From assembly GCA_017305935.1 (NCBI GenBank), contig JAFKJU010000012.1, forward strand, positions 124,001 through 188,000: a DNA stretch of 64,000 bases, in the 5' to 3' direction. This stretch comes from Hyphomicrobiales bacterium (GTDB lineage Bacteria; Pseudomonadota; Alphaproteobacteria; Rhizobiales; Rhizobiaceae). This document shows, one piece after another, positions 17,463 to 26,346 of this stretch. The notes beneath the pieces are model-generated. The model made no database searches. It worked only from the letters and a program-made list of their open reading frames with translations, and had not been told where the DNA came from. Position 1 is the stretch's first letter. Each line of letters opens with the position of its first letter. The position numbers were made by a program, and so were the translations under genes.

Positions 17463-18080
17463 ATGGATATCTTCACGGCCGCCGGCCTGACGGCGCTTCT
17501 GCAAGTCATCGCAATCGATCTCGTTCTGGCCGGTGACAATGCCGTGGTGATCGGTCTCGCGGCGGCGGGCCTCGAAGCCACCCAGCGTCGCAAGGCGATC
17601 CTCGTCGGTATTCTGGTCGCGACGGTGCTGCGCATTCTCTTCGCCACCATCGCCGTTCATCTGCTGGCGATCATCGGGCTGCTGCTGGCCGGCGGCCTGC
17701 TGCTGCTATGGGTGTGCTGGAAGATGTGGCGCGAGCTGCGGTCCGGCCAGAGTGACGAAACGGAGGCGGAGAATGCGGCCGCCCCGAAGAAGTCCTTCGC
17801 CCAGGCGGTCATGCAGATCGTCGTCGCCGACGTCTCCATGTCGCTCGACAACGTGCTTGCGGTCGCCGGTGCGGCGCGCGAACATCCGAGCGTCCTGATC
17901 GTCGGCCTCGCTTTGTCGATCGCGCTGATGGGCATTGCCGCGAACTTCATCGCCCATTTGCTCAACAGGCATCGCTGGATCGCCTATATCGGCTTGGCGA
18001 TCATTCTCTATGTCGCGCTCGACATGATCTATCGCGGCGCCCAGGAAGTCATGCCCTATGTCGCGGCGGCCGCCGGCTGA
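17463..18080 (+). CDS. TerC-family integral membrane protein
   Basis: The 205-residue product starts at ATG 17463 after GGAAGAA and has about seven hydrophobic segments. It carries the TerC family repeats: IDLVLAGDNAVVIGLAA near residues 18-34 and VADVSMSLDNVLAVAGAA in the second half, each with the Asp-Asn pair typical of TerC. TerC proteins are now linked to metal (notably manganese) export and to loading of secreted metalloproteins; older names refer to tellurite resistance. A short charged cytoplasmic loop (about 93-112) separates the halves. No partner gene is adjacent. I could not make out a convincing yybP-ykoY manganese riboswitch upstream. Confidence 0.92.
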   Translation: MDIFTAAGLTALLQVIAIDLVLAGDNAVVIGLAAAGLEATQRRKAILVGILVATVLRILFATIAVHLLAIIGLLLAGGLLLLWVCWKMWRELRSGQSDETEAENAAAPKKSFAQAVMQIVVADVSMSLDNVLAVAGAAREHPSVLIVGLALSIALMGIAANFIAHLLNRHRWIAYIGLAIILYVALDMIYRGAQEVMPYVAAAAG

Positions 18081-18190
18081 ACATCATCCCAGGCCGATCT
18101 TGCATGACCCGTTGCGCAAATTGAATTGGCCAGCCACGTCGAGTCGCAGCAATGCTTTGCGCCGATGACAACAGGTGCAATGAGGAAATC

Positions 18191-19042
18191 ATGGGCAGGA
18201 TCGTCTATGTCCACGGCGCGTTCGTTCCGGAAGAGAAAGCCCGGATCGGCCTTTTCGATCGCGGCTTTCTGTTCGGCGACGCCGTCTACGAGGTGACGGC
18301 GGTGATGGCCGGGCGGATGATCGACAACGATCTGCATCTTGCCCGCCTCGAACGCTCGCTCCGGGAGCTGGATATTCCGCTCGGCCTGTCCGTCGACGCG
18401 ATCGTCGCCGTCCAGTCGGAGCTGATCGCCCGTAACGGCCTGCGGGACGGCATCGTCTATCTGCAGGTGTCGCGCGGTGAGGCGGATCGCGATTTCCTCC
18501 ATGCAGAGACGCTGGTGCCGAAGCTGATCGGTTTTACCCAGGCAAAGACCCTGACCGGCACCAAGGCGCAGCGCGAGGGCATCGCCGTCGACCTGATCGC
18601 CGATCCGCGCTGGCAGCGGCGCGACATCAAGACCACCATGCTGCTCGGCCAGGTCATGGCCAAGAAGACGGCGCGGGCCGGCGGCTTCGACGACGTCTGG
18701 CTGGTGGAAGATGGCTGGGTGACCGAGGGCGCTTCGTCGACTGCGCATGTCATCACCGCCGATGGCCGCATCCTCACCCGCGCCGCCTCTCAGGCGACGC
18801 TGCCCGGCTGCACCCAGCGGGCGCTGGCCCGTCTGTGTCAGGCCGAAGGCCTGAGCATCGAGGCGCGGGCGTTCACGCCGGAGGAGGCGCAAAGTGCGGC
18901 GGAAGCCTTCCAGACCTCCGCCTCCAGCCTGGTCATGCCAGTGGTGCGCATCGGCGACCGGGTCATCGGCGACGGCAGGCCGGGGCCGATGACCCGGCGC
19001 CTACAGGCGCTCTATCTGGAAGCGGCCGGGATTTCGGCCTAG
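18191..19042 (+). CDS. D-amino acid aminotransferase (fold-type IV PLP enzyme), copy 1
   Basis: This 283-residue cytoplasmic enzyme transfers the amino group between D-amino acids and 2-oxo acids. The catalytic lysine is in WQRRDIKTTMLL (Lys147), and FDRGFLFGDAVYEVT near residue 22 and GASSTAHVI match the fold-IV family. The D-AAT reading, rather than the branched-chain one, comes from length (D-AATs are near 280) and from the RRDIK context. The start at 18191 follows GAGGA; an upstream ATG would add 13 residues. It heads a block of D-peptide genes and is followed 29 bases later by the P1 peptidase. A close paralogue lies at 46230. Confidence 0.88.
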   Translation: MGRIVYVHGAFVPEEKARIGLFDRGFLFGDAVYEVTAVMAGRMIDNDLHLARLERSLRELDIPLGLSVDAIVAVQSELIARNGLRDGIVYLQVSRGEADRDFLHAETLVPKLIGFTQAKTLTGTKAQREGIAVDLIADPRWQRRDIKTTMLLGQVMAKKTARAGGFDDVWLVEDGWVTEGASSTAHVITADGRILTRAASQATLPGCTQRALARLCQAEGLSIEARAFTPEEAQSAAEAFQTSASSLVMPVVRIGDRVIGDGRPGPMTRRLQALYLEAAGISA

Positions 19043-19070
19043 AACGGCGGACGCTTTGGGAGATCTGGGG

Positions 19071-20102
19071 ATGAAAACGGCGCGGGACTGGGGATTGATT
19101 GCGCCTGGCAGGCTGGAGCCGGGCCGGCACAATGCGATCACGGATGTGCCGGGTGTCGCGGTCGGCCACCGCTCGCTGCGCGGCGAGGGGATTTTCACCG
19201 GCGTCACGGCCATCCTGCCGCATGAGGACGATCCGTTCCGCCTGAAGCCGCGCGCGGCGGTCGAAGTCATCAACGGCTTCGGCAAGTCGGCGGGGCTGAT
19301 GCAGGTGGCCGAACTCGGCACCATCGAGACGCCGATCCTGCTCACCAACACATTTGGCGTCGCCGCCTGCACGCAAGCATTGATCGCCCGCGCCATCGCC
19401 GCCAATCCGCAGATCGGGCGCAAGACCTCGACGGTCAATGCGCTGGTCTGCGAGTGCAATGACGGGGCTATCAACGACATCCAGGCGATGGCCGTGACAC
19501 CAGAGGATGCGGAGGCGGCGCTGGATGCCGCCAGCTTCGGGCCGGTGGAGCAGGGGGCGGTGGGGGCCGGATCGGGCATGACCGCCTTCGGCTTCAAGGC
19601 CGGCATCGGCACGGCCTCGCGGGTGATCCGCATCGCCAGACGCGATTTTACGCTCGGCACGCTGGTGCTCGCCAATTTCGGCGCAGCCGGCGATCTCGTC
19701 CTGCCGGATGGCCGCCGGCCCGATCCGCGCGCCCCGGCCAGCCCGGAGCGCGGCTCGATCATCGTCGTCATGGCGACCGACCTGCCGCTCGGCGACCGGC
19801 AATTGCAGCGCGTCGCCCGGCGTGGCGCAGCCGGTATCGCCAGGCTCGGCGCCTTCTGGGGCCATGGCAGCGGCGATGTCGTGCTCTGTTTCACCACGGC
19901 CGGTCCGGTCGAGCACGAGCCCGCCAAGCCGATTTCCACCCAGGAGCGGTTGTCCGACACCCATATCGATCTCGCCTTCCGCGCCGCGACCGAAGCGACC
20001 CAGGAAGCGGTGCTCAACGCATTGTGCCTTGCCCCGGCGACCCCGGCGCGCAACGGCCGCCTCTATCCCGCCCTCGCCGACTGGCTCAAGGAGAACTCAT
20101 GA
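19071..20102 (+). CDS. P1-family (DmpA-like) self-cleaving aminopeptidase
   Basis: The start at ATG 19071 follows GGAGA, giving 343 residues. Landmarks of the DmpA/P1 family are NAITDVPGVAVGH near the N-terminus, ECNDGAIND, VGAGSGMTAFGFKAGIG and ERGSIIVVMATDLPL. In this family the precursor cuts itself before the serine of the Gly-Ser pair, here Gly228-Ser229, and that serine becomes the N-terminal nucleophile. DmpA releases N-terminal D- or L-residues from short peptides. The stop overlaps the start of the DppA-type gene (ATGA), so the two D-peptide hydrolases are translationally coupled. Confidence 0.88.
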   Translation: MKTARDWGLIAPGRLEPGRHNAITDVPGVAVGHRSLRGEGIFTGVTAILPHEDDPFRLKPRAAVEVINGFGKSAGLMQVAELGTIETPILLTNTFGVAACTQALIARAIAANPQIGRKTSTVNALVCECNDGAINDIQAMAVTPEDAEAALDAASFGPVEQGAVGAGSGMTAFGFKAGIGTASRVIRIARRDFTLGTLVLANFGAAGDLVLPDGRRPDPRAPASPERGSIIVVMATDLPLGDRQLQRVARRGAAGIARLGAFWGHGSGDVVLCFTTAGPVEHEPAKPISTQERLSDTHIDLAFRAATEATQEAVLNALCLAPATPARNGRLYPALADWLKENS

Positions 20103-20899
20103 AAGTCTTCATCTCCGCCGATATCGAAGGAACCGCAGGCATCGCCCAATGGAACGAGGCCGATCGCTCCCATTCCGACGGGGCCGAATTCCGCGCCCTG
20201 ATGACCGGCGAGGTGATCGCCGCCTGCGAGGGCGCGCGTGCGGCCGGGGCCACCGAAGTGGTGATCAAGGACGCGCATGACAGCGGCCGCAACCTGCTTC
20301 TCGACCGGTTGCCGGATTATGTGCGCATCGTGCGCGGCTGGTCCGGCCATCCCGACGAGATGATGTTCGGCATCGATGCGGGCTTTGCCGCCGCGATCTA
20401 TACCGGCTACCATTCCAAGGCCGGTACGGAGGCCAATCCGCTTGCCCATACCTCGAACATGCGCATCTCGCGGCTGCTGCTGAATGGCGAGGTTGCCTCC
20501 GAATTCACCTTCAACACGCTTTGCGCCGCCCGTTACGGCGTGCCCTCGGTGTTCCTTGCCGGCGATGCCGGCATTTGTGCCGAAGCCCGCGCCATGGTGC
20601 CGGGGCTGGCGGCGGTGGAGACGCTGGAAGGGAAGGGCAAGGCGACCATCTCGATCTCGCCCGCCTGGTCGCGCCGCCTGATCCGCGAGGGCGTGGCGGA
20701 GGTGTTGTCGGGCGATTTCACCCGCGCGCTGCCTGCAATGGCGGATCACTATGAGGTGGTGATCGAGTTCAGCGATCCGACCTGCGCCTATCGGGCCGGC
20801 TGGTATCCGGGCGCGAAAGCCCACGGTCCTCGCGCCGTCGCCTTCGAGCACAAGGATTTTGCGGAGATTTTACGCGCCCTGCTGTTCCTCAAGGTGTAG
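20099..20899 (+). CDS. dppA: M55-family D-aminopeptidase DppA
   Basis: The 266-residue product shows the DppA zinc-site pattern: ISADIEGTAG (Asp8, Glu10), KDAHDSGRN (His60) and TGYHSKAG (His105). Bacillus subtilis DppA is a decameric D-Ala-D-Ala-cleaving aminopeptidase found in the dipeptide transport operon. Here it is coupled to the P1 peptidase and separated from a peptide ABC transporter by a LysR gene and an amidohydrolase, so a role in D-amino-acid peptide use is likely. No signal peptide is seen, so it should act in the cytoplasm after import. It is convergent with the LysR gene and nearly touches it. Confidence 0.9.
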   Translation: MKVFISADIEGTAGIAQWNEADRSHSDGAEFRALMTGEVIAACEGARAAGATEVVIKDAHDSGRNLLLDRLPDYVRIVRGWSGHPDEMMFGIDAGFAAAIYTGYHSKAGTEANPLAHTSNMRISRLLLNGEVASEFTFNTLCAARYGVPSVFLAGDAGICAEARAMVPGLAAVETLEGKGKATISISPAWSRRLIREGVAEVLSGDFTRALPAMADHYEVVIEFSDPTCAYRAGWYPGAKAHGPRAVAFEHKDFAEILRALLFLKV

Positions 20900-21841
20900 T
20901 CAGGCCGGCTCGCGTTCGAGCAAATTCTTGGCGATGCGCCAGAGGTCGTCGACCTTGCGGTTGCGGCTGGCGGCGTGGCGATAGAGGCGGATGTCGAGAT
21001 CGAGGTTCCAGCCCTCGTCCGCCGAGGCGCGGACGAGGCGGCCGGTCTCGATCTCGTCGCGCGCCAAGCTTTCCGGCAGCCAGCAGATGCCGGCGCCCGT
21101 CATCGCCATGTTCATCAGTCCGGCGCTGATGGTATTTTCATGCGTGGTGCGGCGGCGAAACGGCGGACGGCGCAGCAGCAGGCGCGACAGCGCCACGCCG
21201 AAGAAGGAATTGAAGCCGTAGCTGAGATAGGGGACCGCGAGCCGTGGCTCGGCAACGGCACGGTCCAGAAGGTTGCGCCCCGGTTGCGGCGCGCCCGACA
21301 TCACGACCGTGGGAGCGACCAGCGGCACCAGCCGGTCATGGGCGACTGTCAGCGCGGCGAATTTCCCGCGATCGAGATGGAAGGGCACTTCCGGATGCGC
21401 ATAGGTGAGGAAGAAATCCGCCTCGTCGCCGACCAGCGACTCCAGATTGGCCTCGATACCGCCGCGGTCCGGCATCAGCGAGGTGCTGAAGGCCCCGCCT
21501 GCCTTTTCAAGCGCCTTCAGCCAGTGCGGGAAGAAGGTGACGGTCAGGGTGTGCAGCGCCGCGAAACGCAGGAGGCCCACCTCATGCGAAGGCCGCAACG
21601 TCTCGCGCGCCGCATACAACGTGCGGATCGCCTCCTGCGCCACGGGCAGGAAGTTTCGCCCCGCCGGTGTCAGCTCGGCCGGCATGGTGGCGCGGCTGAT
21701 CAGCGTCGCGCCCATCCAGCCTTCCAGTTGCTTGATTCGGCGGCTGAAGGCCGGTTGCGTGACATTGCGCATCTCGGCGGCGCGTGAAAAACTGGAGGTG
21801 TCGGCAAGTGTCACGAAATCCTCCAGCCATTTGATCTCCAT
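20900..21841 (-). CDS. LysR-family transcriptional regulator of the D-peptide block
   Basis: This 313-residue regulator has an N-terminal winged helix-turn-helix (MEIKWLEDFVTLADTSSFSR, then AAEMRNVTQPAFSRRIKQLE) and a C-terminal effector-binding domain. It is convergent with dppA and divergent from the amidohydrolase/peptide transporter genes. The usual LysR arrangement predicts that it controls the divergent promoter and itself. A 22-base inverted repeat in the 183-base gap is a candidate operator. The effector is unknown; a peptide or D-amino acid is a reasonable guess from context. Confidence 0.92.
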   Translation of the reverse strand: MEIKWLEDFVTLADTSSFSRAAEMRNVTQPAFSRRIKQLEGWMGATLISRATMPAELTPAGRNFLPVAQEAIRTLYAARETLRPSHEVGLLRFAALHTLTVTFFPHWLKALEKAGGAFSTSLMPDRGGIEANLESLVGDEADFFLTYAHPEVPFHLDRGKFAALTVAHDRLVPLVAPTVVMSGAPQPGRNLLDRAVAEPRLAVPYLSYGFNSFFGVALSRLLLRRPPFRRRTTHENTISAGLMNMAMTGAGICWLPESLARDEIETGRLVRASADEGWNLDLDIRLYRHAASRNRKVDDLWRIAKNLLEREPA

Positions 21842-21911
21842 TTTCCCCGCCTTCCCCGTTTCGTGCCCAGTGTCGGCATCATAAGTCTTTCAATCGAAAT
21901 GGGTATGCCGA

Positions 21912-21933
21912 TTTCGCATGGCATGTTGCGAAA
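21912..21933. promoter_or_regulatory. Inverted repeat, candidate LysR operator
   Basis: TTTCGCA (21912-21918) and TGCGAAA (21927-21933) form perfect 7-base arms with an 8-base spacer, midway between the divergent LysR and amidohydrolase starts. An overlapping ATGCC/GGCAT pair adds further symmetry. The size and position fit a LysR box. Confidence 0.5.
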
Positions 21934-22024
21934 AGCGAATTGGCCAAGCGACGCGCGAGCTTCCAGGTTGTGTGCGAATAAAGGCGGCACCGCCAGCCAA
22001 CCGGCGCCGAGAGGGGAGTTGTGA

Positions 22025-23650
22025 ATGGCAATCGGAATTCATGCCGATCTTATCCTGCATGGCGGCCGCATCTGGTGCGGCCGGGCGGAAGGCAGCGTCG
22101 AGGCTGTCGCCGTCTGGCAGGGCAAGGTTCTCGCTACCGGCGGCAATGCCGATATCCTCGGACTTAAGGGGCCGCAGACCGAGGTCATTGATCTTCAAGG
22201 CCGCTTTGCCTGCCCCGGCCTGATCGACAACCACCTGCATCTGGTCTCGACCGGTATCGCCATGGGCTGGGTGGATGCCACGCCCGCGACCGCGCCGACA
22301 CTGGCCGCGCTGACGAAACAAATTTCCGATCGCGCCGCGACGACGCCGAAGGGCGGCTGGGTGCGCGCCCGGGGTTACGACCAGGTCAAGCTCGACATCG
22401 GCCGCCACCCGACCCGCGAGGAACTGGACGCCGCCGCGCCTGATCATCCCGTGCTTTTGACGCGGGCCTGCGGCCATGTCTCCGTCGCCAATTCGATGGC
22501 GCTGGCGCTTTCCGGCATCACCGAGGAAACGCCGGTGCCGGATGGCGGCGTTATCGGCCTGACCGCGGGACGACTGAACGGTTTCCTGGCTGAAAACGCC
22601 CAGAACCTCGTCAAGGCCGCCATGCCTGAGGCGACCCTTGAGGAGGTGATCGACGGCATCGAGCGCGGCGGCAAGCATTTGCTTTCCTTCGGCATCACCA
22701 GCTGCATGGATGCCGCGGTCGGCCATGTCGCCGGCTTCGCCGAAATCCAGGCCTATGAAATGGCCAAGCTTTCCGGCCGCCTGCCGGTGCGCGTCTGGCT
22801 GACGCTGCTCGGTGACCCCGGCGTTTCCATCGTCGAGGATTGCTGGCGGGCGGGGTTGATCTCCGGCGTCGGCGACGACATGCTGCGCGTCGGCGGCGTG
22901 AAAATTTTTCTCGACGGTTCGGCCGGCGGTCGCACCGCCTGGATGACCAGGCCTTACGAGGGCGAACCGGACAATATCGGCGTGCAGATGCTGCCGGACG
23001 AGACGGTCGAGTCCATCGTTCGGGATTGCCATGATCGCGGCTATCAGATGGCCTGCCACGCCATCGGCGACGGGGCGATCGAGCAATTGATCACCGCCTA
23101 CGAGAAGGCGCTGGCCGCCAATCCCGATCCCGACCGCCGCCACCGCGTCGAGCATTGCGGCTATTCGACCCCGGCGCAAAATGCGCGCATGCAGGCGGCG
23201 GGCATCCTGCCGGCGCCGCAGATGGCCTTCATCCACGATTTCGGCGACAGCTATATTTCCGTGCTGGGCGAAGAACGTGGTATGGCCTCCTACCCGATCG
23301 GCACCTGGATGCGCATGGGCCTGAAGCCCTCGACCGGCTCGGATTCGCCGGTCTGCTCACCCAATCCCTTCCCGGATCTTTACGCGATGATCACTCGAAA
23401 GACCGGCAAGGGCACGGTCATGGATGAGACCGAGCGGCTGAGCCGGGAAGAGGCGCTGCAGGCCTATACCGAATACGGCGCCTATTCGCAGAAGGCAGAG
23501 GCGGTGAAGGGCCGGCTGGTGCCGGGCCAATGGGCCGATATCGCGGTCTTCGACAACGATCTGTTGACCGCCGATCCGCAGACCATTCTCTCAGGCACGC
23601 GCTGCCTGCTGACCTTGCTTGCAGGCCGCGTCGTGCATGACGCGCGGTAA
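22025..23650 (+). CDS. Amidohydrolase-superfamily protein (amidohydrolase_3, YtcJ-like)
   Basis: This 541-residue metal-dependent hydrolase carries the HxH metal pair in LIDNHLHL (His70, His72), further histidines in QMACHAIGDGAIEQL and RHRVEHCGYS, and a C-terminal GSDSPVCSPNPF segment with the terminal metal aspartate. The family cleaves amide or N-acyl bonds in diverse small molecules; exact substrates of YtcJ-like proteins are mostly unknown. No signal peptide is seen. It heads the operon with the family-5 peptide transporter and is divergent from the LysR regulator, so deacylation or deamidation of an imported peptide-like substrate is plausible. Confidence 0.86.
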   Translation: MAIGIHADLILHGGRIWCGRAEGSVEAVAVWQGKVLATGGNADILGLKGPQTEVIDLQGRFACPGLIDNHLHLVSTGIAMGWVDATPATAPTLAALTKQISDRAATTPKGGWVRARGYDQVKLDIGRHPTREELDAAAPDHPVLLTRACGHVSVANSMALALSGITEETPVPDGGVIGLTAGRLNGFLAENAQNLVKAAMPEATLEEVIDGIERGGKHLLSFGITSCMDAAVGHVAGFAEIQAYEMAKLSGRLPVRVWLTLLGDPGVSIVEDCWRAGLISGVGDDMLRVGGVKIFLDGSAGGRTAWMTRPYEGEPDNIGVQMLPDETVESIVRDCHDRGYQMACHAIGDGAIEQLITAYEKALAANPDPDRRHRVEHCGYSTPAQNARMQAAGILPAPQMAFIHDFGDSYISVLGEERGMASYPIGTWMRMGLKPSTGSDSPVCSPNPFPDLYAMITRKTGKGTVMDETERLSREEALQAYTEYGAYSQKAEAVKGRLVPGQWADIAVFDNDLLTADPQTILSGTRCLLTLLAGRVVHDAR

Positions 23651-23659
23651 GGCCTGCCT

Positions 23660-23682
23660 GAGTATTTCCGCCGGAAATACTC
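23660..23682. repeat. Short palindrome between amidohydrolase and binding-protein genes
   Basis: GAGTATTTCCG and CGGAAATACTC are perfect 11-base arms with a one-base centre. The arms equal those of the GAGCATTTCC repeat except for a C-to-T change that is matched by G-to-A in the other arm, so pairing is kept. It may be a member of the same repeat family. Confidence 0.55.
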
Positions 23683-23728
23683 ACACCAATCGAAACGAGG
23701 CCGAAAACGGCACGAGAGGGAGAACGAC

Positions 23729-25321
23729 ATGCTGAAAAGAATGACATTGGCCGCGATGCTCAGCCTTGGCGTGGCAACCGGCGCATTGGCTGCCGGCGAG
23801 CGCCATGGAGGAACGCTGTTCTTTACCGCGCCCTACGGGTCGAGCTTCGCCACGCTCGACGTGCAGGCCAGCCCGAACACGCAGGAAGAGTTCATCACCC
23901 AGGCCATCCACCGGGCGCTCTATAGCTGGGATTCGCACGACAACAAGCCGGTGCTGGAACTGGCGACCTCGGAAGACGTTTCCGCCGATGGCACGGTCCA
24001 CACCTATCACCTGCGCAAGAACGCCGTGTTCCACAACGGCAAGCCGCTGACGGCGGACGACATCATCTACAGCTACAAACGCATCGCCAATCCCAAGAAC
24101 GCCTTCCCCGGCGCCAGCTTCATCGCCATCATCAAGGGCGCCGATGATTACATCGCCGGCAAGGCCGAGGAGATTTCCGGCCTCAAGAAGATCGACGACA
24201 ACACGCTGGAGATTACCTTTACCGGCCCGTTCAATCCCGGCTTCCAGCTGATGCAGAACACGGTGGTCATCTATCCTTCGAATGTCTCCGACGAATCGAG
24301 CTTCGGCAAGACCCCGGTCGGTCTCGGCGCTTTCGTCTTCAAGGAGCATGTGCCGGGCTCGCAGGTCGTCGTCGAAAAATTCGACAAGTATTACGAGGAA
24401 GGAAAACCCTATCTCGACCGCATCAACATCGTGCTGATGGCCGAGGATGCCGCCCGCGATGTCGCCTTCCGCAACAAGGAAATCGACGTTTCGGTTCTTG
24501 GGCCGACGCAATATCAGGCCTATCAGGGCGAGGAAGGCCTGAAGGACCACCTGCTGGAAGTCGCCGAGGTCTATACCCGCAATATCGGCTTCAACCCGGC
24601 CTACGGCCCCTTCAAGGACAAGCGCGTGCGCCAGGCGATCAACTACGCCATCAATGCGCCGTTGATCATCGAGCGCCTCGTCAAGAACAAGGCCTATCCG
24701 GCCTCCGGCTGGCTGCCGATCTCCTCGCCGGCTTACGACAAGGACAAGGCGCCCTATGCCTACGATCCGGAAAAGGCCAAGGCGCTGCTGAAGGAAGCCG
24801 GCTTTGCCGACGGCTTCGAATTCGAGGTGACGGCGAGCCCGAACGAAAGCTGGGGGGTGCCGATCGTCGAGGCCATCCTGCCGATGCTGAAGAAGGTCGG
24901 CATCACCGTGAAGCCGAAGCCGGTGGAAAGCTCCGCGCTCGGCGAGGCGGTGACGACCAACAACTTCCAGGCCTTCATCTGGTCGAACCTCTCCGGTCCC
25001 GATCCGCTGAACGCGCTGCGCTGCTACTATTCCAAGACGGCGCAATCGGCCTGCAACTACACGAGCTATTCGAGCCCGGATTTCGACAAGCTCTATGAGG
25101 CGGCCCAGCAGGAACGGGATCCCGCCAAGCAGAACGATCTGCTGCGCCAGGCCAACAACATCGTGCAGGACGATGCCCCGGTCTGGTTCTTCAACTACAA
25201 CAAGGCGGTCATGGCCTACCAGCCTTGGATCCACGGCCTGGTGCCGAACGCAAACGAACTGGCGGTCCAGCCCTATGACGATATCTGGATTGACGATACC
25301 GCGCCGGCATCGCGCAAATAA
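23729..25321 (+). CDS. Peptide ABC transporter substrate-binding protein (family 5)
   Basis: The 530-residue product has a signal peptide (LAAMLSLGVATGALA) and the DppA/OppA-type family 5 pattern, including GTLFFTAPYGSSFATLD, a TYHLRKNAVFHNGKPLTADD segment and KRVRQAINYAINAPLIIERL. Proteins of this family bind di- and oligopeptides, nickel, opines or cell-wall peptides in the periplasm. It belongs to a complete importer with two permeases and two ATPases downstream. The D-peptidase neighbours suggest D-amino-acid peptides, possibly murein-derived, as ligand; that part is inference. A hairpin follows the stop before the first permease. Confidence 0.92.
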   Translation: MLKRMTLAAMLSLGVATGALAAGERHGGTLFFTAPYGSSFATLDVQASPNTQEEFITQAIHRALYSWDSHDNKPVLELATSEDVSADGTVHTYHLRKNAVFHNGKPLTADDIIYSYKRIANPKNAFPGASFIAIIKGADDYIAGKAEEISGLKKIDDNTLEITFTGPFNPGFQLMQNTVVIYPSNVSDESSFGKTPVGLGAFVFKEHVPGSQVVVEKFDKYYEEGKPYLDRINIVLMAEDAARDVAFRNKEIDVSVLGPTQYQAYQGEEGLKDHLLEVAEVYTRNIGFNPAYGPFKDKRVRQAINYAINAPLIIERLVKNKAYPASGWLPISSPAYDKDKAPYAYDPEKAKALLKEAGFADGFEFEVTASPNESWGVPIVEAILPMLKKVGITVKPKPVESSALGEAVTTNNFQAFIWSNLSGPDPLNALRCYYSKTAQSACNYTSYSSPDFDKLYEAAQQERDPAKQNDLLRQANNIVQDDAPVWFFNYNKAVMAYQPWIHGLVPNANELAVQPYDDIWIDDTAPASRK

Positions 25322-25336
25322 GCCTTGAATGGTTCG

Positions 25337-25358
25337 GGGGCGGCGTTTGCGTCGCCCC
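25337..25358 (+). other. Intra-operon hairpin after the peptide-binding protein gene
   Basis: GGGGCGGCG (25337-25345) pairs with CGTCGCCCC (25350-25358), with one G-U and a 4-base loop. It lies just after the binding-protein stop and lacks a T-run, which fits differential expression within the operon better than full termination. Confidence 0.5.
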
Positions 25359-25405
25359 TCAATCGATTGTCGCGCCCGCGAAGGGCGGCCAACACGGAAC
25401 CGTCA

Positions 25406-26341
25406 ATGCTTCGTTTCACCCTGCGCCGCATCCTGCAGATCATTCCGACGGTCGTCGTGGTGGCGCTGCTGATCTTCGTCATCTTCTCGGTCGTGCCCGG
25501 CACCTTCGCCTCGAGCCTGTTTTCCGATGGCAAGCGCGCCGCCGACCCGCAGATGATCGCCCGCCTCAACGAGGAATTCGGGCTCAACAAGCCGGTGACG
25601 GAGCGCTTCGTGAGCTATGTCACCGATCTCGCGCATTTCGATCTCGGCACCAGTTTCCGCACCCGTCAGCCGGTCATCGACCTCATCAACGACCGCATGG
25701 GAGCCTCGCTGAAACTGGCGATCGCCGCTATGGTCTTCGCCATTCTCGTCGGCGTGCCGCTCGGCTTTCTGGCGGCGCTCCGGCCCGGCTCGATCCTCGA
25801 TACGGTGACGATGGTCGGCGCGGTCTCGGGCCTCTCCATGCCGCAGTTCTGGCTGGGCCTGCTGATGATGTATCTCTTCGCCCTGCAGCTGAACTGGCTG
25901 CCGAGTTTCGGCTATGGCGACGGCTCGTTCAGCAACCTCATCCTGCCCGCCATAACGCTCGGCGTGACGCCGCTGGCGCTTCTGGCGCGCACCACGCGGG
26001 CCGGCGTGCTCGATGTGCTGAACGCCGATTTCATCCGCACCGCCCATTCCAAGGGCATGAGCGAGATCAAGGTGGTGCGCTGGCATGTGGCGCGCAATGC
26101 GCTGGTGCTGATCGTCACCACGGTCGGGCTGCAGTTCGGCTCGCTGATCGGCCAGGCCGTGGTCATCGAAAAGCTGTTCGCCTGGCCCGGCATCGGCTCG
26201 CTGCTGGTCGATAGCGTCGCCATCCGCGACATTCCCGTGGTGCAGGGCACGATCCTGGTCATCGTGCTGTGGTTCCTGGTCATCAACACGGCCGTCGATC
26301 TGGTCTATGCCGCGATCGATCCGCGCATCAAGCAGGAGTGA
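25406..26341 (+). CDS. Peptide ABC transporter permease (DppB-type)
   Basis: The start at 25406 gives 311 residues beginning MLRFTLRRILQIIPTVVVVA, the standard DppB/OppB opening with one membrane helix. A periplasmic segment (LNEEFGLNKPVTERFVSYV) follows, then five more helices. The EAA loop region reads FIRTAHSKGMSEIKVVRWHV. The conserved VVIEKLFAWPGIGSLLV near the C-terminus is also present. It pairs with the DppC-type permease that starts six bases after its stop. Confidence 0.94.
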   Translation: MLRFTLRRILQIIPTVVVVALLIFVIFSVVPGTFASSLFSDGKRAADPQMIARLNEEFGLNKPVTERFVSYVTDLAHFDLGTSFRTRQPVIDLINDRMGASLKLAIAAMVFAILVGVPLGFLAALRPGSILDTVTMVGAVSGLSMPQFWLGLLMMYLFALQLNWLPSFGYGDGSFSNLILPAITLGVTPLALLARTTRAGVLDVLNADFIRTAHSKGMSEIKVVRWHVARNALVLIVTTVGLQFGSLIGQAVVIEKLFAWPGIGSLLVDSVAIRDIPVVQGTILVIVLWFLVINTAVDLVYAAIDPRIKQE

Positions 26342-26346
26342 CGGCA

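Noticed and set aside
23681-25234. 517-codon minus-strand frame opposite the peptide-binding protein gene
   Set aside because: Shadow of a secure family-5 binding protein; it would overlap it fully.
25325-25405. Earlier start for the DppB-type permease
   Set aside because: The extra 27 residues cross the hairpin and do not match the family; ATG 25406 gives the standard N-terminus.
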